Shown one piece after another: positions 1 through 8,503 of a stretch of 64,000 nt of DNA. Every line of letters starts with the position of its first letter. Positions within the stretch are counted from its first letter, which is position 1. The translations under genes and the position numbers were made by a program. Under the pieces are notes generated by a model that had not been told where the DNA came from, did no database searches, and saw nothing but the letters and a program-made list of their open reading frames with translations. The stretch comes from Comamonas sp. KCTC 72670. GTDB taxonomy: Bacteria > Myxococcota > Myxococcia > Myxococcales > Myxococcaceae. The stretch spans positions 551,914 to 615,913 of the forward strand of contig BNCN01000005.1 in assembly GCA_014656495.1 (NCBI GenBank), given 5' to 3'.

Positions 1-29
1 GTGTCTGGACCTTGGAAAAGCGGCAAGGA

Positions 30-53
30 CGCCCCACCGTAACGTCTGGGGCG
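30..53 (-). terminator. Hairpin after the LEA lipoprotein gene
   Basis: A 7-bp perfect stem (CGCCCCA with TGGGGCG) lies about 50 bp after the stop of the minus-strand gene ending at 104. Read on the minus strand it is followed by a short T-containing run. It fits an intrinsic terminator, but the U-tract is weak. Confidence 0.4.
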
Positions 54-103
54 CCCTGGGACAACCCTGTGTTCAGTTCCCCTGCCCGCAGTGCAGGCAG
101 CCG

Positions 104-937
104 TCACTTAACGAAGTTGACGAGTTGATTGAGACTGAGGGGAACGCTCTGGGATTCCGAGGTGAGCTTGCCGTCCAGGCGGACCTGCGCGTTTCCGCCT
201 GAGCGCAGGGCCAGGGCCGCGTTGGCCGCGCGGGCGAAGTTGATGGTGAGCGGCAGGGTGACCTGCTTCGTCCCGCTGCCGTCCAGCAAGCCCAGGTTGC
301 CGGTGGACAGCGTGCCCACATCCGCGCCCGCGACCTTCAGCGCGCCGGTGATGCCGGACACGGGCAGCGGGAAGCTGTTGCGGTTGGTGATGGCCAGCGG
401 GAACTCCACGGTGGCGCCGGTCAGCGTGATGTCCTTGATGCGCGGGGCCTGGAAGGCCACCTGCGGAATCTTGGGGACCTCGAAGGTGCCTTCCTTCGCC
501 AGCGGGAAGCTGAGCACGCCCACGGGCGTCTTCACGCCCAGCGAGCCCTGGGCCCGGAAGGCCGCCGTGTCCTTCTTGAGGAACGTCTCCAGCACCGGGA
601 CGATGTCCGCGAACTTCACGTTGGCGGGGAAGACGAGCTCGCTCTTGCCGTTGGCCTTGAGCGCCAGGCCCGAGCGCGGCTTGCCGGCGACCACCTGCTT
701 GCCCTCGACGAAGAAGGCGTAGTCCACGTCGGCCAGGTTGAGCCCGAAGCCGTTGGGGTTGTTCAGCTCGTACACGAGGTTGATGGTGGCGTCGGACAGC
801 GAGGCGTCCGCGAGCCGCGCCGTCTTGAAGGAGAGGGTGGGCTTCTTGAAGGCCCCCTTCAGCAAGTTCTGGATGGCGGCACAGCCACTGAGGGTGGTGA
901 GTCCAAGGACGGCCAGGACGAGGAAGGCGCGTTTCAT
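104..937 (-). CDS. LEA type 2 / WHy-domain lipoprotein
   Basis: A 277-residue protein starting MKRAFLVLAVLG with lipobox LSGC, so it should be lipid-anchored in the envelope. Two LEA-14/WHy-like beta-sandwich modules are visible, roughly residues 36-150 and 160-270. Each carries the typical pattern of an aliphatic strand followed by an Asn-rich turn (NNPNGFGLNL in the first, NRNSFPLPV in the second). The family is linked to desiccation and stress in plants and bacteria; a precise role in myxobacteria is not known to me. The start at 937 is preferred over 946 because it begins directly at the signal peptide. Domain call is confident, function is not. Confidence 0.85.
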   Translation of the reverse strand: MKRAFLVLAVLGLTTLSGCAAIQNLLKGAFKKPTLSFKTARLADASLSDATINLVYELNNPNGFGLNLADVDYAFFVEGKQVVAGKPRSGLALKANGKSELVFPANVKFADIVPVLETFLKKDTAAFRAQGSLGVKTPVGVLSFPLAKEGTFEVPKIPQVAFQAPRIKDITLTGATVEFPLAITNRNSFPLPVSGITGALKVAGADVGTLSTGNLGLLDGSGTKQVTLPLTINFARAANAALALRSGGNAQVRLDGKLTSESQSVPLSLNQLVNFVK

Positions 938-1038
938 GATGAACATGGGCGTATCACCGGACGTCCCTTTCCCGCGCGGGATTCAATGGGGCGTGGCCGG
1001 GACGTGGATGGGTGTACCCGCCCCGGGGGGCGGGTGGT

Positions 1039-2574
1039 ATGGGGAATACCTCTCGTCCCATGCCGGAGGCAGCCGTGTCCGGGGCCCGTACGCACATCTC
1101 CTTCCATCTTCCTCCCTGGCGTGTCCTGGTGGTGTCGTTGCTGGCCGTGGCGTCGGTGTCCTGCTCGAAGTGGGGCGCGGACGCAGGGGGCGCCTCCAAG
1201 CTGGCGCTGAAGCCCTGCCGGCTGGAGGGGCTGGCCACCCAGGCGCAGTGTGGAACCTACGAGGTCTTCGAGAACCGCGCCGAGCGCACGGGCCGGAAGA
1301 TTCCCCTGCGCGTGGTGGTGGTGCCCGCGCTGGCGGCGCAGCCCGCGCCGGACCCGCTGGTGTTGCTGGCGGGCGGTCCGGGGCAGGCGGCCTCGCGCAC
1401 GCAGGTGCTGCTCGCGGTGGAGCGCATCCGCCGCAAGCGCGACATCGTGCTGGTGGACCAGCGCGGCACGGGGGATTCGAATCCGCTGAACTGCAAGACG
1501 GATTCGCCCGACGCGAAGCTCTCCGCGCGGCTGGAGGAGGGCGGCGCGGCGGAGGAGCTGCGCAAGTGCCGTGAGGGCTGGGACGCGGACGTGCGCCAGT
1601 ACACCACGCCCATCGCCATGGAGGACCTGGATGAGGTCCGCGCGGCGTTGGGCTACGAGAAGCTCAACCTCTGGGGCGTGTCGTACGGCACGCGCGCGGC
1701 GCTCGTGTACATGCGGCAGTACCCGGAGCGGGTGCGGACGGCCATCCTGGACGGCGTGGCGCCCATGGGGCTCTATCTGCCGCTGTACGCCCCCCGCGAC
1801 GCGCAGCAGGCGTTGGACCTGCTGCTGGAGAACTGCGCGGCGGACGCGTCGTGCGCGAAGGCGTACCCGGACCTGCGCTCGCGCACGGAGGCGCTGCTGA
1901 CGTCGCTGGAGTCCGCGCCCGCGCGCGTCCAGGTGGCGCACCCGCGCACGGGCGTGCCGGAGGAGGTCGTCCTGTCGCGGCGCGCCTTCCTGGTGCAGCT
2001 CTTCGCCCAGCTCTACAGCCCGGAGATGTCCTCCCTGGTGCCGCTGATGTTGGACCGCGCCACGCAGGGGGACTGGGCTCCCTTCGTCGCGCTGAGCGTG
2101 GGCCTGTCGGAGAGCATGGGGCGCACGGTGAGCCATGGGCTCTACTTCGCCGTCGTCTGCGCGGAGGACGCGCCTTTCTATGACGAGGCGGCGGTGGCGC
2201 GTGAGTCGCGAGGCACGTGGTTCGGCTCGGCGATGGGCCGCGACGTGCTCTCCGTCTGCGCGGACTGGCCGCGTGCCACGCTGCCCCAGGGCTACCGCGA
2301 GCCGGTGGTGTCGTCGGTGCCCACGCTGCTGCTGTCGGGCGAGCTGGACCCGGTGACGCCTCCGGCCTGGGCCGAGGAGGCGAAGCGCACGCTGTCCAAC
2401 AGCCTGCACGTGGTGGTGCCCGGCGTGGGCCACAACACGCTGGGCGCGGACTGCGCGCGCACGCTGATGTCGGACCTGCTGACGCGAGGGAGCGTGGAGG
2501 GGCTGACGTCCACGTGTGGTGACAACCTCACCCGTCCGCCCTTCTTCACCTCCTTCGCCGGCCCGGTGCCTTGA
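1039..2574 (+). CDS. Secreted alpha/beta hydrolase, S33 tripeptidyl aminopeptidase-like lipoprotein
   Basis: About 511 residues with an N-terminal hydrophobic segment ending in a lipobox-like VASVSC, so probably an envelope lipoprotein. The fold features are an oxyanion-hole segment LLAGGPGQ, the nucleophile elbow GVSYG (Ser near residue 215), a C-terminal GELDPVTPP with the likely catalytic Asp, and GVGHNT with the His. This matches the S33 proline iminopeptidase / tripeptidyl aminopeptidase group, which releases short peptides or N-terminal residues from peptides. An in-frame ATG at 1060 also precedes the signal segment, so the start is uncertain by 7 codons. It is followed 12 bp later by an ABC transporter pair, so co-transcription is likely. 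Confidence 0.88.
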   Translation: MGNTSRPMPEAAVSGARTHISFHLPPWRVLVVSLLAVASVSCSKWGADAGGASKLALKPCRLEGLATQAQCGTYEVFENRAERTGRKIPLRVVVVPALAAQPAPDPLVLLAGGPGQAASRTQVLLAVERIRRKRDIVLVDQRGTGDSNPLNCKTDSPDAKLSARLEEGGAAEELRKCREGWDADVRQYTTPIAMEDLDEVRAALGYEKLNLWGVSYGTRAALVYMRQYPERVRTAILDGVAPMGLYLPLYAPRDAQQALDLLLENCAADASCAKAYPDLRSRTEALLTSLESAPARVQVAHPRTGVPEEVVLSRRAFLVQLFAQLYSPEMSSLVPLMLDRATQGDWAPFVALSVGLSESMGRTVSHGLYFAVVCAEDAPFYDEAAVARESRGTWFGSAMGRDVLSVCADWPRATLPQGYREPVVSSVPTLLLSGELDPVTPPAWAEEAKRTLSNSLHVVVPGVGHNTLGADCARTLMSDLLTRGSVEGLTSTCGDNLTRPPFFTSFAGPVP

Positions 2575-2586
2575 GGAACGCGCGCC

Positions 2587-3324
2587 ATGATTGAAGCCAG
2601 GAACCTGCACAAGCGCTTCGGCAAGAAGGTGACGGCGGTGGAGGACGTGTCCTTCGTCGCGGAGGACGGCATCATCACCGGCCTGCTGGGGCCCAACGGC
2701 GCCGGCAAGACGACGACGATGCGCATGCTCTACACGCTGGTGCGCCCGGACCGGGGCACCGCGCTGGTGGACGGCGTGGACGTGGTGCAGCGGCCCGAGG
2801 ACGCCCGGCGGGCGCTCGGCGTGTTGCCCGACGCGCGCGGCCTGTACCCGCGCCTGACGGCCCGGGAGCACGCGCGCTACTACGGTGAGCTGCACGGCCT
2901 GTCCGGCGCCCAGTTGGACAAGCGCGTGGACGAGCTGCTGGACCTGTTGGACATGCGCGAAATCGCCGACCGGCGCACGGAGGGCTTCAGCCAGGGCGAG
3001 CGCGTGAAGGTGGCCATGGCGCGCGCGCTGGTGCACGGGCCCCGCAACGTGCTGTTGGACGAGCCCACCAACGGCCTGGACGTCATGAGCACCCGCGCGG
3101 TGCGCACCCTGCTGCGGCGCTTGAAGGACGAGGGCCGCTGCGTGGTGTTCTCCAGCCACGTCATGCAGGAAGTGGCGGCGCTGTGTGACCGCATCGTGGT
3201 GGTGGCGCACGGCCGCGTGGTGGCGGACGGCACGCCGGACGCGCTGCGCGAGCGCACTGGCAAGGACAGCCTCGAGGAGGCCTTCGTGGCCACCATCGGG
3301 ACGGACCAGGGGTTGATGCAATGA
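2587..3324 (+). CDS. ABC transporter ATP-binding protein (NatA-like)
   Basis: A 245-residue nucleotide-binding subunit. It shows Walker A GPNGAGKTT, a signature helix FSQGERVKVAMARAL (SQGE instead of canonical SGGQ, as is common in NatA/CcmA-type exporters), Walker B LLDEPTNGLDV and a switch His in SSHVM. The start has a GAGGAA ribosome site 7 bp upstream. The last four bases overlap the start of the permease gene (ATGA), implying translational coupling. Family knowledge: such subunits power ABC-2 permeases, for example sodium or antibiotic export; the substrate cannot be read from sequence. Confidence 0.93.
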   Translation: MIEARNLHKRFGKKVTAVEDVSFVAEDGIITGLLGPNGAGKTTTMRMLYTLVRPDRGTALVDGVDVVQRPEDARRALGVLPDARGLYPRLTAREHARYYGELHGLSGAQLDKRVDELLDLLDMREIADRRTEGFSQGERVKVAMARALVHGPRNVLLDEPTNGLDVMSTRAVRTLLRRLKDEGRCVVFSSHVMQEVAALCDRIVVVAHGRVVADGTPDALRERTGKDSLEEAFVATIGTDQGLMQ

Positions 3325-4493
3325 TGCGGCTGTCCTTCTCCGTCTTTCGCAAGGAGCTGCGGGACCACCTGCGGGACCACCGGTCGGTGCTCACCTCGTT
3401 GATGTGGCCGTTGATTGGCCCCGTCGTGTTCCTGGTGATGTTCAACATGCTGGCCTCCTGGTACCGGCAGGACCGGCCGCTGCAGTTGCCCGTGGTGGGG
3501 CGTGAGCACGCGCCCAGCCTGATGGCCTTCCTGGAGCGCTACGGGGCGAAGCTGGAGGAGGCCCCGGAGAACTACGAGGAGCGCATCCGCGCGGGCTCGC
3601 TGGACGCGGTGCTGGTGGTGCCGGATGACTACGCGGAGTCGTACTCCGCCGGGCACACCGCCGAGGTGCAGCTCGTGGTGGACAGCTCGCGCCAGTCCGC
3701 GCGCCAGTCGGTGATGCGCGCGCGGCGGCTGCTCGAGGCGTACTCGCAGATGCTCGGCAACCAGCGCCTCTACGCGCGCGGTGTCGTGCCAGAGCTGGCC
3801 ATGCCCGTGCGGGTGGCGGAGACGGACCTGTCCACGCCGGAGCGCACGGCCGCCGGCATGCTCAACACGGTGCCGCTCTTCCTCGTCATCGCCGCCTTCG
3901 CTGGCGGCATGCAGGTGGCCAGCGACACCATGGCCGGCGAGCGCGAGCGCGGCTCGTTGGAGCCGCTGCTGCTCAACCCGGTCCCGCGAAGCGCGGTGGT
4001 GACGGGCAAGTGGCTGTCCACCCTCGCCATGGCCGTCGCGGCGGTGGTGATGACCCTGGTGGGCTATCTGTTGGTCGTGCAGCGGGTGCCGCTGGAGGAC
4101 CTGGGGGTGAAGGCCCGCTTCGACGCGCCCGCCGCCCTGGGCATGGCCGCCGCCGTGCTGCCGCTGGCGCTGGCCGCCTCGGCCGTGCAGGTGTGGGTGT
4201 CCACGTATGCGCGCTCCTTCAAGGAAGCGCAGACGTATCTGTCCCTGCTGATGTTCGTCCCCATGCTGCCGGGCATGGTGCTGGCCCTGTCGCCGCTCCA
4301 GCCGAAGCTGTGGATGTTCTTCGTGCCGGTGTTCGGGCAGGAGCTGCTCGCGGGCGAGGTGATGCGCGGGGAGCCGCTGGGCGTGCTGCCCTTCCTCATC
4401 ACCGCCGCGTCCAGCGTCGTGGTCACGGTGCTGGCGCTGGCGGTCACCACGCGTTTGTTGACCCGGGAGCGCATCGTCTTCGGCCGGGGCTGA
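3321..4493 (+). CDS. ABC-2 type permease (NatB-like)
   Basis: A 390-residue membrane protein with one N-terminal transmembrane helix, a soluble extracytoplasmic region at about residues 50-170, and five to six C-terminal helices. This is the usual NatB / ABC-2 topology. A segment ASDTMAGERERGSLEPLL is the conserved cytoplasmic coupling loop of ABC-2 permeases. It is coupled to the ATPase gene by a 4-bp overlap and forms an exporter with it. The substrate is unknown. Confidence 0.9.
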   Translation: MMRLSFSVFRKELRDHLRDHRSVLTSLMWPLIGPVVFLVMFNMLASWYRQDRPLQLPVVGREHAPSLMAFLERYGAKLEEAPENYEERIRAGSLDAVLVVPDDYAESYSAGHTAEVQLVVDSSRQSARQSVMRARRLLEAYSQMLGNQRLYARGVVPELAMPVRVAETDLSTPERTAAGMLNTVPLFLVIAAFAGGMQVASDTMAGERERGSLEPLLLNPVPRSAVVTGKWLSTLAMAVAAVVMTLVGYLLVVQRVPLEDLGVKARFDAPAALGMAAAVLPLALAASAVQVWVSTYARSFKEAQTYLSLLMFVPMLPGMVLALSPLQPKLWMFFVPVFGQELLAGEVMRGEPLGVLPFLITAASSVVVTVLALAVTTRLLTRERIVFGRG

Positions 4494-4619
4494 CGGGGCC
4501 GCCTTGTCCGGCTCCTTTGCGTTACGCTCCACACACACTCAGGTGTCACTGTCGTCGGGTGGCACTTGGGCGGCGGCCTGTCGTGACAGCCACGCGCCTT
4601 TTCCTTCCAATGGGGCCAG

Positions 4620-5687
4620 ATGAAGACCGAGCGAGACGCCTTGTTTCCCCCCGCGCCTGCTTCCGTGGCCACCACCGGAGGGGCTCCCCGATTCGGCAGC
4701 TACCAGGGCGAGCTGCCCGAGGTCGACCTGCCGAGCTTGCAGGGGCAGTGGGCCCCGGGCCGCGCCACGCGCCTGCTCAAGCGCAAGCGCTGGCACTACA
4801 CCTTCGCCGCCACGCCAGAGGTCGCCGCGCTCTTCGCGGTGGTGGACCTGGGCTACACGTCGAGCGCCTTCGCGGTGGCCCTGGACCTGCGCGAGCGCCG
4901 GCCCCTGTGTGACGTGAGCTTCCTGGGCACGCCCGGTCCCATGGTGGAGCTGGGCGACAAGCCGGGGCAGGGCCTCAAGGCCTCCTTCCGGACGCTGGGC
5001 GGACGCCTGTCGGTGCAGCGCGGCGAGGACGATGAGCGCTACCGCGTGGCGGTGGACGTCAGCCGGCTGCGCACCGGGAGCCTCCAGTCCTTCCAGTGGG
5101 AGGGCGACATGATGGTGGCCGGTGGGCCGCCGGCGCTCACGGTGGTGGCGCCGGTGGATGGTGATGGGTTGGTGAACGTCACCATGAAGAGCAACGGCCT
5201 GCTGACCTTCGGCAGCCTGGAGGCGGGCGGGAAGCGCTTCCGGCTGGACGGTGGCGTCGGCGGCATGGACTACACGCAGGGGTATCTCGCGCGGCACACG
5301 GCGTGGCGGTGGGCCTTCGCCGCGGGGCGGCTCGCGGATGGTACGCCGGTGGGCATCAACCTCGTGGAGGGCTTCAACGAGGGCAACGCGGACGCCAACG
5401 AGAACGCGCTGTGGCTGGGGGACAAGCTGTATCCGCTGGCGCGGGCGCGCTTCGAGTACGACACGAAGGACCTGATGGCGCCGTGGCGGCTGGTGACGGT
5501 GGATGGCGCGGTGGACCTGCGCGTCCAGCCGTTCCACGTGCACCGCGAGGAGCGGAACCTGCGCCTCGTGGTGAGCCACTTCGCGCAGCCGGTGGGCTTC
5601 TTCAACGGCACGGTGCGCGTGGGCAACCGCACGCTGGAGTTGAAGGACGTCCCGGGCGTCACGGAAGACCAGGACATGCTGTGGTGA
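4620..5687 (+). CDS. DUF2804 domain protein
   Basis: A 355-residue soluble protein without signal peptide that resembles the DUF2804 family over its whole length: a Trp-rich N-terminal beta region (KRKRWHYTFAATPE), a central GGMDYTQG segment and a C-terminal GFFNGTVRVG-like strand pair. The family has no established activity and resembles lipocalin-like beta-rich proteins. It lies 126 bp after the ABC permease on the same strand, so it may or may not be co-transcribed. The ribosome site before 4620 is weak. Confidence 0.8.
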   Translation: MKTERDALFPPAPASVATTGGAPRFGSYQGELPEVDLPSLQGQWAPGRATRLLKRKRWHYTFAATPEVAALFAVVDLGYTSSAFAVALDLRERRPLCDVSFLGTPGPMVELGDKPGQGLKASFRTLGGRLSVQRGEDDERYRVAVDVSRLRTGSLQSFQWEGDMMVAGGPPALTVVAPVDGDGLVNVTMKSNGLLTFGSLEAGGKRFRLDGGVGGMDYTQGYLARHTAWRWAFAAGRLADGTPVGINLVEGFNEGNADANENALWLGDKLYPLARARFEYDTKDLMAPWRLVTVDGAVDLRVQPFHVHREERNLRLVVSHFAQPVGFFNGTVRVGNRTLELKDVPGVTEDQDMLW

Positions 5688-5693
5688 GGTGAG

Positions 5694-5716
5694 GGCCCGC
5701 GCGTGGCGCGTGGGTC
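5694..5716 (+). terminator. Hairpin between convergent genes
   Basis: A 10-bp stem with two G-U pairs and a TGG loop sits 7 bp after the stop of the DUF2804 gene and is followed by TT. It sits in the 123-bp gap between convergent genes and is a reasonable terminator candidate. Confidence 0.4.
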
Positions 5717-5810
5717 TTGCCAGAGGCAGGCGGCGAACCTCCCGGCAGAGCGCTACCCACTTCATGTCGCGGCGCGCTCGAAGTTGGGGCCAGTGGCGGC
5801 ACGCCGTGCC

Positions 5811-7103
5811 TCAGGGGCGCGAGTCGTTTTCCCCTTGCTCCGGAACGGCGTGGACTCGCTCGGACGTGAGGCGGCCTTCGGGAAGGAGGCGCTCTGTCCA
5901 TTCGAGTGCCCCGCTCGTGTCGGCCCGTGCCTCCTCCGTGATGGTGCCCGTGGTGACCATCAGGGCTCGCGGTCCGGCGGCGGGCATGCGGCGAAGCACC
6001 ACCTCCGTGGGCGCGGCGAGATTGTCCGCCGGTCGGTAGACGTGGAAGGTCACTTCGGCCGCGTCGCCCGTGAGCAGCCCATCGCGCACGCCCGTGCGAA
6101 TCATCTCCTCGGTGGCGATTCCGGGTGTCGACGTGAAGTGCCCCTTCAGGGGACGTGAGCCCTGCCGGCCCTCGTAGCGGTACGTCGTGCCAGTCGTCGG
6201 GCGCGGAGGCTTGGGCGGCCGCTCACGCCGGAGCGTCACCTGGAGCGTCAGGCCGCCATTCTCGGCATAGGCATGGCGCTGCTCCAGAAGTTGCCCCGCG
6301 TCATCCGTGACGGTGGTGATGGTGCGGTCCTCCGCGCGAGGACCCTTCTCCGCGCCGGGCAGCAGCAGGCTGCTGAAGGCTTCCGTGCGCTGAGCGCCAC
6401 CGTCCAGACTCCGCCCGGTGCGCCACTCGAAGCCCGCGAGCTTGCCGTCCAGCTTCAGCGCCCGGAGTTCCGTCGTCGGCGCGGGCGTCCGGGGCTGCCC
6501 TGGAACCTGGAGCGTCGTGACCAGGCCCGTGGTGATGCGCTGGAAGGTGCGCGCATAGCCGGGCTCGTCATGCGCGCACAGCAGGGGAAGCTCGGGGCTC
6601 GCGCTCACCATCAGCTTCAGCCGGCCCGCGCTGACGCGCTCACCAGACGTGGCCACTTCGTAATCCATGTCCACGAACATCACCGGCGCCCCCGCCACCA
6701 CCGAGACCTCCGTGGGCGCGAGACTCCGCACCGTGACACCCCGGTGCCCCTGCGCCGCCTTCGCCACCGCGAGCACCGCGCCCGCCGCGTCGATGGGGCG
6801 CTCGTACACGAAGCAGCTCAGCGGCGCCTCCGTGCCCAGGGGAATCTCCAGCCGCGTGGAGCCTTCGTGCCGCGTCAGCCTGGGCGCCGCCACGGCTTCG
6901 ACCTCGGCCGTGAAGATGCCCTCCGTGGACGTCACGCGCTGCAAGGGCAGTGGCGCCAGCTCACGCGCGGCGGGGCCGGACGGCGCCGGGGGCGCATTCA
7001 CGGGAGTCGGAGGCTGGGGCCTCGGCGGCTCCGGCCGGACCGTCGTCACGGACGGCCCGGCGCAGGCGGAGGTGAGACACAGCAGCAGTGCGAGGCGCCG
7101 CAT
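5811..7103 (-). CDS. Hypothetical lipoprotein
   Basis: A 430-residue protein with a short signal sequence and lipobox-like LTSAC (MRRLALLLCLTSACAG), then a Pro-rich linker up to about residue 45. No enzyme motif is recognised. Two repeated beta-rich regions with phrases such as KLDGKLAGFEWRTG and YRYEGRQGSRPLKGHF suggest a beta-sandwich or substrate-binding protein. It is the last gene of the minus-strand operon that begins at 12968, only 23 bp after the aldolase-like gene. Function unknown. Confidence 0.8.
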   Translation of the reverse strand: MRRLALLLCLTSACAGPSVTTVRPEPPRPQPPTPVNAPPAPSGPAARELAPLPLQRVTSTEGIFTAEVEAVAAPRLTRHEGSTRLEIPLGTEAPLSCFVYERPIDAAGAVLAVAKAAQGHRGVTVRSLAPTEVSVVAGAPVMFVDMDYEVATSGERVSAGRLKLMVSASPELPLLCAHDEPGYARTFQRITTGLVTTLQVPGQPRTPAPTTELRALKLDGKLAGFEWRTGRSLDGGAQRTEAFSSLLLPGAEKGPRAEDRTITTVTDDAGQLLEQRHAYAENGGLTLQVTLRRERPPKPPRPTTGTTYRYEGRQGSRPLKGHFTSTPGIATEEMIRTGVRDGLLTGDAAEVTFHVYRPADNLAAPTEVVLRRMPAAGPRALMVTTGTITEEARADTSGALEWTERLLPEGRLTSERVHAVPEQGENDSRP

Positions 7104-7126
7104 GACGAACCCTGGAGCTCCGTGCC

Positions 7127-8503
7127 CTAACCCGCGCGGGCGCGGCGCGCCGCGACGATGTCCCGGAAGGAGCGGCTGCGAAGCTCCTCCAGCGTCAGCC
7201 CCGCCGCCAGCACCTCCTCCTGGGTGAGCGCGCCGCAGCTCAGCCCGCGCAGGAAGAAGTTGAGCAGCCCCTGTCCAGTGGCCGCGTCGTCGAAGACGTC
7301 ACCCACCAGCGTGGCCTGCGCGGCCTTCTCCATGAACGCCTGGAGCCTGCGCGACGCCGCGTCCAACCCATCCAGGAAGAACGCATACACGGCCGCGTAG
7401 CGCACCGGCAGCTGCGCCGGGTGCAAGTCCCAGCCCTGGTACCAGCCGCGCTCCAGCGAGTGCCGGATGTGCCGGTACGACACCTGCCAGGCGCGGTGGA
7501 TGGCCTCCTGGTTCTCCCGGCGCTCGGTGGGCAGCAGCGGCTCGTCCTTCTGCGCCCGGTGCGGCGGCACGGGCATGACGTTGGTGGCGCCGTCCGCCAG
7601 CCGGATGCCCGTGCCCGAGAGTGACACCTGCACCAAATCCCGCAGGAAGTCGCAGGCGGGGTGCAGCATCGTCTGGGCGTGCGCGCTGACGCCCAGCGCC
7701 GCGGTGTAGTCGTACAGGCCCAGGTGGACGCTGGTGCAGCGGCCCTCGCTCGCGGCCACCAGCGTGGGCAGGTGCAGCCGGCCCTGGGTGTCGAAGAGGG
7801 CCTGGGGCGTCTCCACCATCAGCTCGATGCCCACCGCGCCCACCGGCAGCCCGTGCCGCGTCTCCAGCACCTCCAGGACGCGGGCGAGCGCCTTCACCTG
7901 CTCCGGCAGCGACACCTTGGGCAGGGTGACGACGAAGTTCGGCGGCAGCCTCCCACCCGTGCGCTCCAGCAGCGTGGTGAGGAACAGGTCCAGCGTGCGC
8001 GTGGACCGGTCAAACAGCTCCTCGCTGAAGGACTTCACCCGGATGCCGATGAAGGGCGGCAGCAGCTCCTGCGCCAGTCCGCGCGCCATCTCCTCCGCGG
8101 CGGACACGGCGTGGCCGTCCTCCTCCGCGTCGGTGCGATGGCCGTAGCCGTCCTCGAAGTCGATGCGCAGGTCCTCCACGGACTCGCGCTCGAGCTTGGC
8201 CACCACGCGGGCGTAGACGCGCTGGGCGAAGCGGCCGCGCTGGGGCAGCCCCAGGCCGTGCGCCAGCACGGGCGAATCTGGCGCGTACTCCTTCAGCGTG
8301 CCCAGCGCGAGCGTGCCCAGCTTCCGGGCCGTCTCCGCCCGGAAGAGGTGCGCGCCGCCGTACACCACGTGCACCGGCTGCCGCTGCGCCGAGTCACCCG
8401 GATACGTGCGGTCGAAGGCCGCGTGGGCCCGCCGCAAAGCCTCCCGGACACCCGAGAGGCTCTCCACCGTCAGGGACGTCTTCACGGCTGGCGCTTCAGC
8501 CAC
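7127..8503 (-). CDS. HpcH/HpaI aldolase / citrate lyase-like protein (DUF6986)
   Basis: A 458-residue cytosolic protein similar to the DUF6986 branch of the citrate-lyase-beta / HpcH aldolase superfamily, a TIM barrel that uses a divalent metal. Visible conserved elements are DLRIDFEDGYG, GIRVKSF, LPKVSLPEQV and GIELMVETPQAL, which would supply metal and phosphate or CoA-side contacts. The real substrate of this branch is not established. The first 22 bases overlap the end of the M1 aminopeptidase gene, so it is translationally linked to it, and it precedes the lipoprotein gene by 23 bp. Confidence 0.85.
   Translation of the reverse strand: MAEAPAVKTSLTVESLSGVREALRRAHAAFDRTYPGDSAQRQPVHVVYGGAHLFRAETARKLGTLALGTLKEYAPDSPVLAHGLGLPQRGRFAQRVYARVVAKLERESVEDLRIDFEDGYGHRTDAEEDGHAVSAAEEMARGLAQELLPPFIGIRVKSFSEELFDRSTRTLDLFLTTLLERTGGRLPPNFVVTLPKVSLPEQVKALARVLEVLETRHGLPVGAVGIELMVETPQALFDTQGRLHLPTLVAASEGRCTSVHLGLYDYTAALGVSAHAQTMLHPACDFLRDLVQVSLSGTGIRLADGATNVMPVPPHRAQKDEPLLPTERRENQEAIHRAWQVSYRHIRHSLERGWYQGWDLHPAQLPVRYAAVYAFFLDGLDAASRRLQAFMEKAAQATLVGDVFDDAATGQGLLNFFLRGLSCGALTQEEVLAAGLTLEELRSRSFRDIVAARRARAG

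Noticed and set aside
934..3321. A 795-codon minus-strand frame over the hydrolase and ABC genes
   Set aside because: It is rich in His, Arg and Gln, lies antisense to well-supported genes, and has no family features.
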